This document shows positions 50,159-59,604 of a stretch of 64,000 nucleotides of DNA, piece by piece. The DNA is from Branchiostoma floridae (Eukaryota > Chordata > Leptocardii > Amphioxiformes > Branchiostomatidae): assembly GCF_000003815.2 (NCBI RefSeq), contig NC_049992.1:4970481-5034480 (forward strand), read 5' to 3'. A program made the translations under genes and the position numbers. Below the pieces are notes generated by a model. That model saw only the letters and a program-made list of their open reading frames with translations, made no database searches and was not told the origin of the DNA. How positions within the stretch are numbered: the stretch's first letter is position 1; every line of letters starts with the position of its first letter.

Positions 50159-51450
50159 CCCGGGATCCCTTTGCTTGCGGAGAGCATGACTAAAATGACT
50201 ACGGATAGAATGTTATCCTTTGTATGTTGGTTGTTGGCACAACAATTCAAGAGCATACTAGTATTCGGTCCGTTGCCAGTTCGCAAATTGCGGGGAATAG
50301 GGGCTCTGGGAGGGACTTTGACACATTTCTCGAAGAACTACTCCTCCCATTGTTCTTTGAGCCTCCGTCCATTCCCCCAGCAGAGTTTGGCGGGAAGGCC
50401 GGTAGAAAAAAAAAATATGATAGGAAAAGGTCACGATTTTCCACACCAACCTCTGCTTTGAGAGTACGACAGCACACAGACACCTAAGGCGGCGGCCAAT
50501 TAACTCCTGCTAGGCTTTTATTTCTAACTTGGCCAAAGTCCCCCATTTGTATTCGGTCAGGTGGGAGTATGGTAGAGACTATGTTGTTTTTGTCACAGCA
50601 ATGCTTGAAACGTCTACGACATGACATCAACATCATACGACGTTAACGACTGCGAACATTTTGTAGAAGGACAAAGCAGACATGACTGATCATAAGGCTA
50701 GTCTCTAACAGACTCCCGGCCTGGCCGTATAGCTATATGGGACTATGGCCAAGTTAGAAATAAAAGCCTAATAGGAGTTAATTGGCCTAGGAGTGAACTG
50801 ACCGGCCGACGGGTAGCTGGATAGACTGCAAAAGACTGACTGAGATCCCATGCCAAGTTATTTGTCCCTATTTGGCCAAATTCTTCTTTTTTTTTGGTCA
50901 TCTAGTGACACGCGGACGTCTGTTTGGAGACTATTTTAAGAGCATGACTCGGGTAGTCTGAGTAACTTTCTGGTCCCTGTCACTCGCCGATTGATTTCCT
51001 TGAGTCGGACAAGAGTCAGTTTACTATCCGGCCGTTCTTGGAAAGGAGTTACTTTGTACACAAAGTCAAATAGGGTTCAGTTTACATGTAACTAGAATGA
51101 GTGATCACATAGGGTTGGGTATACGAATGTAGGTAAATTTAACCCGTTCCAAATCCCGTTTTAGCCAATTTTCATTGCTTAGTCTTAGCAAGTCATATTC
51201 CCGCCAACTTTTAAAGCTCCTTTTTGGCTTGTATTTCTGTTCGTGGTCGGTACATAAAGCGCCTTATATTTGTTTACATAGAACGAAATATCCTTTTGTG
51301 ATTTACCGAGAGGACACGCACCCGAGACCCCTTTGTTCGCTTGCAGACACCATGACTAAAAGAAGATACGGATGGAATGTTGTCCTTTGTATGTTGGTCG
51401 TTGCCAAAGCAATTCAAGAGCATATTAGTATTCGGTCCCCCCCCCCCCTG
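50159..51450. repeat. Diverged direct duplication (50159-50270 and 51320-51440)
   Basis: Both copies hold GCATGACTAAAA/CCATGACTAAAA, then TCCTTTGTATGTTGGT and CAATTCAAGAGCATA then TAGTATTCGGTCC. Small indels break the reading frame between the copies, so the signal-peptide-like frame in the second is not conserved. Confidence 0.65.
50494..50787. mobile_element. MITE-like element with about 85-bp inverted ends
   Basis: GGCCAATTAACTCC then TAGGCTTTTATTTCTAACTT at 50494-50535 is inverted at 50747-50787. The match runs inward with changes to GGTAGAGACTA / TAGTCTCTA. Interior about 110 bases, non-coding. Confidence 0.7.
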
Positions 51451-51494
51451 TTGTCATGCAACCTTTACCAATCCGATGACGTTATTTCCTGTAG

Positions 51495-51600
51495 AGAGTA
51501 CAGTCAAACCTGTCTTTAGCGACCACTAAAGAGACTGGGAAAAATATGGTCACTATAGACAGGTGGCCACTATACAGAAAATGCTGATCCAATGACCACG
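51495..51600 (+). repeat. Dispersed repeat (CACTATAGACAGGTGG type)
   Basis: TGGTCACTATAGACAGGTGG then AGAAAATGCTGATC recurs at 18950-19000 inside the transposon complex. Non-coding. Confidence 0.6.
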
Positions 51601-52097
51601 AGGAATAAGATGCACATGAATTAAGTACCCACTAATCTTTCTCACCAAGTAGCATTGTCTAGATCGTCTAAGAATTCAAAGACTTGCGCCCAACAAAGAC
51701 TTGCGCCCTAACGTTCTAGGAACGCATACCTTCCAAGTAGTATAGTAGGGACAGGATCACTATTATTATTCTGGCGGTGCAAGGTGGTGCAGGTCAAAGG
51801 TCATCGCCTGCTGATATTATTTATTCAGGAGCAGGTTAGAGGTCAGATATGATTTATTCAGGCGGAGCAGGTCAGAGGTCACATATGATTTATTCATGCG
51901 GAGCAGGTCAGGGGTCAGATATTATGTATTCAGGTGGAGCAAGGTAACTATGAGTCATGACAACCCCACCCCACCCAAAATGAACCTCCCCCTCTCCAAT
52001 CGTGAAAGACATGCCCTTATTTGGCCTGGTTAAGTCTCTAAGTCACAAAATAAAAACATGACAACGTTTGATTTTCCCGTTCTTTTATTCTGTACTT

Positions 52098-52328
52098 TCA
52101 AAAGTCAGCATCCAACGTGAACTTCTGCTGTTCAGAGGAGGACATCACCCCCATCTTCTGGTACTCTCCCACCTTTTTCTCAAAGAAGTTGGTCTTTCCT
52201 TCCAGAGAAATGTTCTCCATGAAGTCAAAGGGGTTCTCGCTGTTGTAAAGCTTACTGCACATGAGTTCTCCCAGCAGCCTATCCGCGACAAGCTCAATGT
52301 ACTGTTTCATCAGGTCTTGATTCATCCC
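52098..52328 (-). pseudogene. RRM2: Ribonucleotide reductase small subunit (R2) C-terminal segment, left copy
   Basis: From [13 protein letters not shown] to the stop it matches the C-terminus of class Ia R2: [30 protein letters not shown] (with the Tyr of the radical-transfer path) and the FTLDADF tail that docks to R1. R2 makes the tyrosyl radical for dNTP synthesis. Only the last 76 or so codons are here. Upstream of GMN the sequence becomes the local TATTTGTTGTAAGTA repeat, with no AG acceptor at the break. A fragment, or a last exon with a damaged acceptor, is more likely than a gene. ACAGAATAAAAG follows the stop as a poly(A) signal. Confidence 0.85.
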
Positions 52329-52361
52329 ATTATATTTGTTGTAAGTATGTATATTTGTCAT

Positions 52362-53625
52362 GTACGTACGAACATATCTATATGTAAATGCAGTGAAACA
52401 TTGCTTTGGAGTAACTATACGTGTTGCTCCGGAGTAAAAACACTGCTCCGGAGTAAAAATACTGCTCCGGAGTATGCTCCGGAGTAAATGAGTAAGTATA
52501 TTTGTTGTAATAAGTTAGTATACTTGCCATGTACGTACGAACATATCTATATGTACATGCAGTGAAACATTGCTTTGGAGTAACTATACGTGTTGCTCCG
52601 GAGTAAAAACACTGCTCCGGAGTAAAAACACTGCTCCGGAGTAGTGCTCCGGAGTAAATGAGTAAGTATATTTGTTGTAATAAGTTAGTATATTTGCCAT
52701 GTACGTACGAACATATACCATCTATATGTACATGCAGTGAATCATTGCTTTGGAGTAACTATACGTGTTGCTCCGGAGTAAAAACACTGCTCCGGAGTAA
52801 AAACACTGCTCCGGAGTATGCTCCGGAGTAAATGAGTAAGTATATTTGTTGTAATAAGTTAGTATATTTGCCATGTACGTACGAACATATACCATCTATA
52901 TGTACATGCAGTGAATCATTGCTTTGGAGTAACTATACGTGTTGCTCCGGAGTAAAATAAACTGCTCCGGAGTAAAAAATAAACTGCTCCGGAGTAAAAT
53001 AAACTGCTCCGGAGTAAAATAAACTGCTCCGGAGTAAAATAAACTGCTCCGGAGTAAAATAAACTGCTCCGGAGTAAATGAGTAAGTATATTTGTTATAG
53101 GTAAGCATATTTGTCATGTACGTACGAACATATACCATCTATATGTACATGCAGTGAATCATTGCTTTGGGGTATTGCTCCGGAGTAAAATAAACTGCTC
53201 CGGAGTAAAAGAAAACTGCTCCGGAGTAAAAGAAAACTAAGTGAATATTACAAAAGTAAGTGAGTAAGTATATTTGTTGTAAGTATGTATATTTGTCATG
53301 TACGTACGAACATATACCATCTATATGTACATGCAGTGAAACATTGCTTTGGAGTAACTATACGTGTTGCTCCGGAGTAAAATAAACTGCTCCGGAGTAA
53401 AAAATAGACTGCTCCGGAGTAAAAATAAACTGCTCCGGAGTAAAAGAAAACTGCTCCGGAGTAAAATAAACTGCTCCGGAGTAAAATAAACTGCTCCGGA
53501 GTATGCTCCGGAGTAAATGAGTAAGTATGTTTGTTATAGGTAAAGCATATTTGTCATGTACGTACTGACATATGTCATCTATATGTACATGCAGGAAATC
53601 ATTGCTTTGTAGTAGCCTTATACGT
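52362..53625. repeat. Array of CTCCGGAG minisatellites in a higher-order repeat, left arm
   Basis: TGCTCCGGAGTAAAA-type units with an 8-base palindrome (CTCCGGAG) at their heart occur in clusters of two to seven. The clusters are separated by a spacer of about 100-150 bases (GTACGTACGAACATAT ... GCTTTGGAGTAACTATACGT). Seven such blocks begin near 52362, 52537, 52700, 52872, 53112, 53294 and 53555. Confidence 0.92.
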
Positions 53626-53827
53626 GTCTGTTATGTAGGCATATATCAACACAACACAAAAGGCACTTGTGTACGGTGATCCTGTTTCTCAACACTTAAC
53701 TATTACTTGACGGCGATCAAAATTGTATTAAGGAATTCATAACCAACACACATGTCGTCCTATATGTCAAACATGGTATCACATTAGGAAAGAAAAATTG
53801 TACTGCAAGCGATATGGCGACCTCACA

Positions 53828-54463
53828 TTACTTCAGGACGAGGTAACCATATTTTTTCATCAATGTCTGTTCTGGCACCCAGTTCTTGCTGTGTACAATC
53901 TCATTACTGTAACGAGGCAATGCAGCGAACTCTATTAGATAAAACTTTTTGCCAGCGCGCTTCTTCTGTTTGATGACACGTTGAGGAACATCGCCTGGCT
54001 GGTGAGGTAGTGCGATGGACCAGTCTCGATAGAGTGTCCACTCCTCCTCGTCACCGCTGTGGTAACCGCTGTCGTAGCCGGTACATTCACTTTCATCAGA
54101 TGAAACCGTCCCGGAGGACACATCTGTCCCTGTATCACTCTCGGAACCACTTTGGTCGCTGTCGGTTTCTTCTGTGGAGTCTCCCTGCTCGGAGCCCATC
54201 ACAGATTCGGCATCTGAGACGCTTTCTTCATCTTGTGACGCCGTCGAATCCCCATCTTCGGAACCAACCGTGTCCGTGTCGTGTTCAGACGACACGTCGG
54301 AGTCGTCGAAAACATCGCGCTCCCGGTAAGAGCCCGTCTCGGCATCAACGACCACTTCTCCCGAGGCAACACCTGACTCGTCTCGGTGTTTTCTTTCAAG
54401 ATGACGCTCGAGGTTGAACGCACGATCAAATTCCCGATCACAAATTTTGCAGACGTGAGGCAT
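53828..54463 (-). CDS. C2H2 zinc-finger protein with acidic domain, left copy
   Basis: 211 codons. Residues 5-26 form one C2H2 finger (CKICDREF...LERHLERKH, Cx2Cx12Hx4H). Residues about 30-150 are Ser/Asp/Glu-rich and repetitive, as in disordered acidic regions. The C-terminus is basic and aromatic (KQKKRAGKKFYLIEF, WVPEQTLMKKYG), loosely like a chromo-type fold. A role in binding DNA or chromatin is only inferred. It is identical in protein sequence to the right copy. I do not recognise the family. Confidence 0.7.
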   Translation of the reverse strand: MPHVCKICDREFDRAFNLERHLERKHRDESGVASGEVVVDAETGSYRERDVFDDSDVSSEHDTDTVGSEDGDSTASQDEESVSDAESVMGSEQGDSTEETDSDQSGSESDTGTDVSSGTVSSDESECTGYDSGYHSGDEEEWTLYRDWSIALPHQPGDVPQRVIKQKKRAGKKFYLIEFAALPRYSNEIVHSKNWVPEQTLMKKYGYLVLK

Positions 54464-54505
54464 ACTTTTTTGTTCGGTGTACGTTTGGACCCTACCGAAT
54501 ATTGA

Positions 54506-54605
54506 NNNNNNNNNNNNNNNNNNNNNNNNNNNNNNNNNNNNNNNNNNNNNNNNNNNNNNNNNNNNNNNNNNNNNNNNNNNNNNNNNNNNNNNNNNNNNNN
54601 NNNNN
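54506..54605. other. Assembly gap, 100 N
   Basis: The gap lies in the spacer of the inverted duplication, so the palindrome may have been created or mis-sized by scaffolding. Confidence 0.98.
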
Positions 54606-54798
54606 TTTACAGCCTGTATACACCCTACGTATGCCTTAATTGCCTTTGCGGTATTGAAGTATAGTTGTCATGTCTGAAACGTAGATGCATACAGGGTGTA
54701 TACAGGATGTAAAACGTACGATCCCTGAAATGCGCGACAAATATATGTGTGCACATCAATATCTAATCATTTTCCTTCTGTCCACCGAACAAAAAAGT

Positions 54799-55434
54799 AT
54801 GCCTCACGTCTGCAAAATTTGTGATCGGGAATTTGATCGTGCGTTCAACCTCGAGCGTCATCTTGAAAGAAAACACCGAGACGAGTCAGGTGTTGCCTCG
54901 GGAGAAGTGGTCGTTGATGCCGAGACGGGCTCTTACCGGGAGCGCGATGTTTTCGACGACTCCGACGTGTCGTCTGAACACGACACGGACACGGTTGGTT
55001 CCGAAGATGGGGATTCGACGGCGTCACAAGATGAAGAAAGCGTCTCAGATGCCGAATCTGTGATGGGCTCCGAGCAGGGAGACTCCACAGAAGAAACCGA
55101 CAGCGACCAAAGTGGTTCCGAGAGTGATACAGGGACAGATGTGTCCTCCGGGACGGTTTCATCTGATGAAAGTGAATGTACCGGCTACGACAGCGGTTAC
55201 CACAGCGGTGACGAGGAGGAGTGGACACTCTATCGAGACTGGTCCATCGCACTACCTCACCAGCCAGGCGATGTTCCTCAACGTGTCATCAAACAGAAGA
55301 AGCGCGCTGGCAAAAAGTTTTATCTAATAGAGTTCGCTGCATTGCCTCGTTACAGTAATGAGATTGTACACAGCAAGAACTGGGTGCCAGAACAGACATT
55401 GATGAAAAAATATGGTTACCTCGTCCTGAAGTAA
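54799..55434 (+). CDS. C2H2 zinc-finger protein with acidic domain, right copy
   Basis: Same 211-residue product as 53828-54463. The start MPHVCKICDREF is chosen because the arms' identity begins only 16 bases upstream. An in-frame upstream extension to 54685 exists only in this copy and lies in the unique spacer. ACCGAACAAAAAAGT just before the ATG is shared by both copies. Confidence 0.7.
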   Translation: MPHVCKICDREFDRAFNLERHLERKHRDESGVASGEVVVDAETGSYRERDVFDDSDVSSEHDTDTVGSEDGDSTASQDEESVSDAESVMGSEQGDSTEETDSDQSGSESDTGTDVSSGTVSSDESECTGYDSGYHSGDEEEWTLYRDWSIALPHQPGDVPQRVIKQKKRAGKKFYLIEFAALPRYSNEIVHSKNWVPEQTLMKKYGYLVLK

Positions 55435-55639
55435 TGTGAGGTCGCCATATCGCTTGCAGTACAATTTTTCTTTCCTAATGTGATACCATGTTTGACATAT
55501 AGGACGACATGTGTGTTGGTTATGAATTCCTTAATATAATTTTGATCGCCGTCAAGTAATAGTTAAGTGTTGAGAAACAGGATCACCGTACACAAGTGCC
55601 TTTTGTGTTGTGTTGATATATGCCTACATAACAGACACG

Positions 55640-56900
55640 TATAAGGCTACTACAAAGCAATGATTTCCTGCATGTACATATAGATGACATATGTCAGTAC
55701 GTACATGACAAATATGCTTACCTATAACAAACATACTTACTCATTTACTCCGGAGCATAATCCGGAGCAGTTTATTTTACTCCGGAGCAGTTTATTTTAC
55801 TCCGGAGCAGTTTTCTTTTACTCCGGAGCAGTTTATTTTTACTCCGGAGCAGTCTATTTTTTACTCCGGAGCAGTTTATTTTACTCCGGAGCAACACGTA
55901 TAGTTACTCCAAAGCAATGTTTCACTGCATGTACATATAGATGGTATATGTTCGTACGTACATGACAAATATACATACTTACAACAAATATACTTACTCA
56001 CTTACTTTTGTAATATTCACTTAGTTTTCTTTTACTCCGGAGCAGTTTTCTTTTACTCCGGAGCAGTTTATTTTACTCCGGAGCAATACCCCAAAGCAAT
56101 GATTCACTGCATGTACATATAGATGGTATATGTTCGTACGTACATGACAAATATGCTTACCTATAACAAATATACTTACTCATTTACTCCGGAGCAGTTT
56201 ATTTTACTCCGGAGCAGTTTATTTTACTCCGGAGCAGTTTATTTTACTCCGGAGCAGTTTATTTTACTCCGGAGCAGTTTATTTTTTACTCCGGAGCAGT
56301 TTATTTTACTCCGGAGCAACACGTATAGTTACTCCAAAGCAATGATTCACTGCATGTACATATAGATGGTATATGTTCGTACGTACATGGCAAATATACT
56401 AACTTGTTACAACAAATATACTTACTCATTTACTCCGGAGCATACTCCGGAGCAGTGTTTTTACTCCGGAGCAGTGTTTTTACTCCGGAGCAACACGTAT
56501 AGTTACTCCAAAGCAATGATTCACTGCATGTACATATAGATGGTATATGTTCGTACGTACATGGCAAATATACTAACTTATTACAACAAATATACTTACT
56601 CATTTACTCCGGAGCACTACTCCGGAGCAGTGTTTTTACTCCGGAGCAGTGTTTTTACTCCGGAGCAACACGTATAGTTACTCCAAAGCAATGTTTCACT
56701 GCATGTACATATAGATATGTTCGTACGTACATGGCAAATATACTAACTTATTACAACAAATATACTTACTCATTTACTCCGGAGCATACTCCGGAGCAGT
56801 ATTTTTACTCCGGAGCAGTGTTTTTACTCCGGAGCAACACGTATAGTTACTCCAAAGCAATGTTTCACTGCATTTACATATAGATATGTTCGTACGTACA
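55640..56900. repeat. Array of CTCCGGAG minisatellites, right arm
   Basis: Inverted copy of 52362-53625 with the same block order. Numbers of units per block agree except for single-base changes. Confidence 0.92.
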
Positions 56901-56932
56901 TGACAAATATACATACTTACAACAAATATAAT

Positions 56933-57163
56933 GGGATGAATCAAGACCTGATGAAACAGTACATTGAGCTTGTCGCGGATAGGCTGCTGGGAGAACTCAT
57001 GTGCAGTAAGCTTTACAACAGCGAGAACCCCTTTGACTTCATGGAGAACATTTCTCTGGAAGGAAAGACCAACTTCTTTGAGAAAAAGGTGGGAGAGTAC
57101 CAGAAGATGGGGGTGATGTCCTCCTCTGAACAGCAGAAGTTCACGTTGGATGCTGACTTTTGA
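56933..57163 (+). pseudogene. RRM2: Ribonucleotide reductase small subunit (R2) C-terminal segment, right copy
   Basis: Protein-identical to the left copy, running from [13 protein letters not shown] to a TGA stop at 57161-57163. As there, it is joined on its 5' side to repeat sequence without an acceptor. Both copies lie downstream of the zinc-finger ORF in the same orientation. Confidence 0.85.
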
Positions 57164-57525
57164 AAGTACAGAATAAAAGAACGGGAAAATCAAACGTTGT
57201 CATGTTTTTATTTTGTGACTTAGAGACTTAACCAGGCCAAATAAGGGCATGTCTTTCACGATTGGAGAGGGGGAGGTTCATTTTGGGTGGGGTGGGGTTG
57301 TCATGACTCATAGTTACCTTGCTCCACCTGAATACATAATATCTGACCCCTGACCTGCTCCGCATGAATAAATCATATGTGACCTCTGACCTGCTCCGCC
57401 TGAATAAATCATATCTGACCTCTAACCTGCTCCTGAATAAATAATATCAGCAGGCGATGACCTTTGACCTGCACCACCTTGCACCGCCAGAATAATAATA
57501 GTGATCCTGTCCCTACTATACTACT

Positions 57526-58539
57526 CTTCCACTACCGCCAAAATGACCCTGTCGGGAACTCCCAATCCTCCAGCCTTTGCTATAACTACCGAAAAAAACA
57601 TTTGAGTGGGCGACAAAAAACTCAAGAGGATGTGGATGCTTAGTATGAATATGTGGGGAAAACAAAGTCTAAAATTCCATTGAATAGTTAACAGTTTCCG
57701 CGCCTAATTATATTTTAATCGTACTGAGGTCCGGGCCTTAAGAACAAAAGTGGCTGTTACGATGGATACTTCTGCATCACTATGATCCAAACTGTTACAC
57801 CAAGGAGCTTTCATCTGTTAAAAGTTCCTTAGTTACACAACAGATATAAGTAAAACACGTATTTTTCATTTTCGTGAAAAACGATGTATGTTTTGGGTGG
57901 GTGGGTGTCTACCCGTGTTTCCAGATATTTTTCAGCATAATTTCATAACCAATGAATGGATTGTGATCATGTTATTTGACGGGTGTGGGTGGATGTCGGA
58001 TAGATGAAGGTCTGTTTGGGCCGCCTGGTGTGTGACTTTGGTACTCTGGCTTATGTGTATTCTTTGTCCTGGACATGCCATGGTCTGATCTTGTGGCAGT
58101 TGTTTTTTGTTGTAAGCCATAAAAAGTGTCCCCTAGAAGCTTGTGAAAATAAAGACTTACCGTACGGTTCATTGAAACTGAAACGTGCAATGACGTACAT
58201 AGATATGTATATTGAAAGCACATGGAAGCACATGAACTTCATGAGCGGATGTGCTCCTAAATTAGTCTGTTTTTTTTTTCTTGAATACCGAGGCAACAGG
58301 GCCATATAACAAAACCCTTGCTGAAGAGGACAGAAATCATTAGCAGCGATCCAAACGTAGGGTTCTGGGGTGTTGTGACAGTGTGAGCGTTGTCTGGCAA
58401 GAAACTAAGGTAATTCTAGTTGTGTGGTTGCCCTTCCATAATATTTCTCTTGCTCCTTTAACTAGTTTATAGTAAATTTCATGGATATTACTCTTCTATG
58501 ACCCCGTCACCAGTCTATTCAAGGTTGCAGAATCTGGTA
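57526..58539. other. Intergenic DNA, no gene seen
   Basis: Several short frames on both strands overlap one another without domain content. A GTGGGTGGGTGT tract is near 57896. Confidence 0.5.
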
Positions 58540-59604
58540 GTCTCAGGTAAATATCACCGAATTGGGCGTAGCAAGGTAGGCAGGCTATAAACCCACAGCA
58601 GCCGAGCAAACACAACTTACAGCCCTATGGCTATGTAGAAGCGACTGGTGACTATATTTGCAGGTAACTTCATATTTCTCTGGTCTTTTGACCACGAACC
58701 ATTCCAAATGTCTTCCTGCTTTGATTTTTATGAAATGTGAGGCGAATTCAGTACAGAAATAGTCGAATCAATTTTCGTTTTCGTTCTTCCATCTAAACCG
58801 ATTTTGGAAATGTATAGCTTTTGCGACAACGTCAACAACATCAAATGATACAAGGTGTAGGCGTGTTTACATTTTTTTTTAAATTTCTATGACGGCCTTT
58901 TAAATTTGTTGCTGTTTTCACCATAAGGTGTTTTCATTAATATTAGGCAATATCTATATGACATTGTACAAATTATTGTACATTATCAAATTGTCTAATC
59001 TACCCGTGGCAGTGGTATAGTCGATAATTTTCCACGAAATATGTCTACTTGTGCTACGAGTCACGTACTGTTCCATATATTCATGACCCTAATCAAGAAG
59101 GTTGTTTTCCATAGTGTGTGTTTGTGGCTTAGTTTGTTGGTTATGATGTTAGACCGCATCATAACTATGGCATCGTTTGGCCAACTGACCAGAGGACTCT
59201 CTGCTCCGTGACGCATATAACATCGTAGTTACTGATGATCATGACTAGATAAATCATGTAAAAGACACTCATAACTAGCATGGCTTTGGACAAATATGGA
59301 TGAAACCACAGTCTTATAAAACAGATTATACTGACGACCACCTGCGCCTCCGGCTACAAGATATATACATGCAAGAGTGGTTTAGCAGTGTCAAAAAGAA
59401 TTCAAAACCGTCCCTTTTGTACGATTTAAAAATTCCTATCAACGCAATAAGTTATTCATTTTCCTATATCTAAACACTACAGATTCTATGATGCTCGATG
59501 CCAGAAATAGATTTGACTATATCTTTAGATCCGAAATCCCTCATAATGCTAAGATTGTTGCTTTGTGATTACAAGAGATAATTTAGCGCCACCTAAACGC
59601 AGGG
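58540..59604 (+). promoter_or_regulatory. Upstream region of lectin gene C, partly conserved with gene B
   Basis: Its first 300 bases match 5084-5400 in patches (GTAGTCTCAGGTA near 58547, TCTTTTGACCACGA near 58684). ATATTTGCAG|GTAACT at about 58663 could be the donor of a 5'-UTR exon. The coding exon's acceptor is ACGCAG just before the ATG at 59605. Confidence 0.4.

Larger units (their letters stand above)
51736..54479 (-). repeat. Left arm of a 2.74-kb inverted duplication
   Basis: It matches 54783-57525 in reverse complement with only occasional differences (for example one base in the CTCCGGAG array near 53500/55757). Contents in order from the centre: zinc-finger ORF, CTCCGGAG array, ribonucleotide reductase R2 terminal segment, 3' flank. 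The identity ends at AGTAGTATAG on the outside and at GTTCGGTG on the inside. Confidence 0.93.
54783..57525 (+). repeat. Right arm of the 2.74-kb inverted duplication
   Basis: Mirror image of 51736-54479. Outside it, at 57526 and beyond, the sequence differs completely from that left of 51736. Confidence 0.93.

Noticed and set aside
51175-51519. ORF with a signal-peptide-like start (MTKRRYGWNVVLCMLVV)
   Set aside because: The diverged copy at 50188 has indels that break the frame, so the shared DNA is not under coding constraint. No downstream exon was found.
52362-53625. CRISPR-like look of the CTCCGGAG array (short palindromic repeats with spacers)
   Set aside because: Spacers are near-identical AT-rich linkers of 3-10 bases, there are no cas genes, and the locus is eukaryotic. 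It is a minisatellite.
54685-54798. In-frame N-terminal extension of the right zinc-finger copy
   Set aside because: It lies in the unique spacer, is missing from the left copy, and the shared ATG at 54799 begins right where the zinc finger starts.
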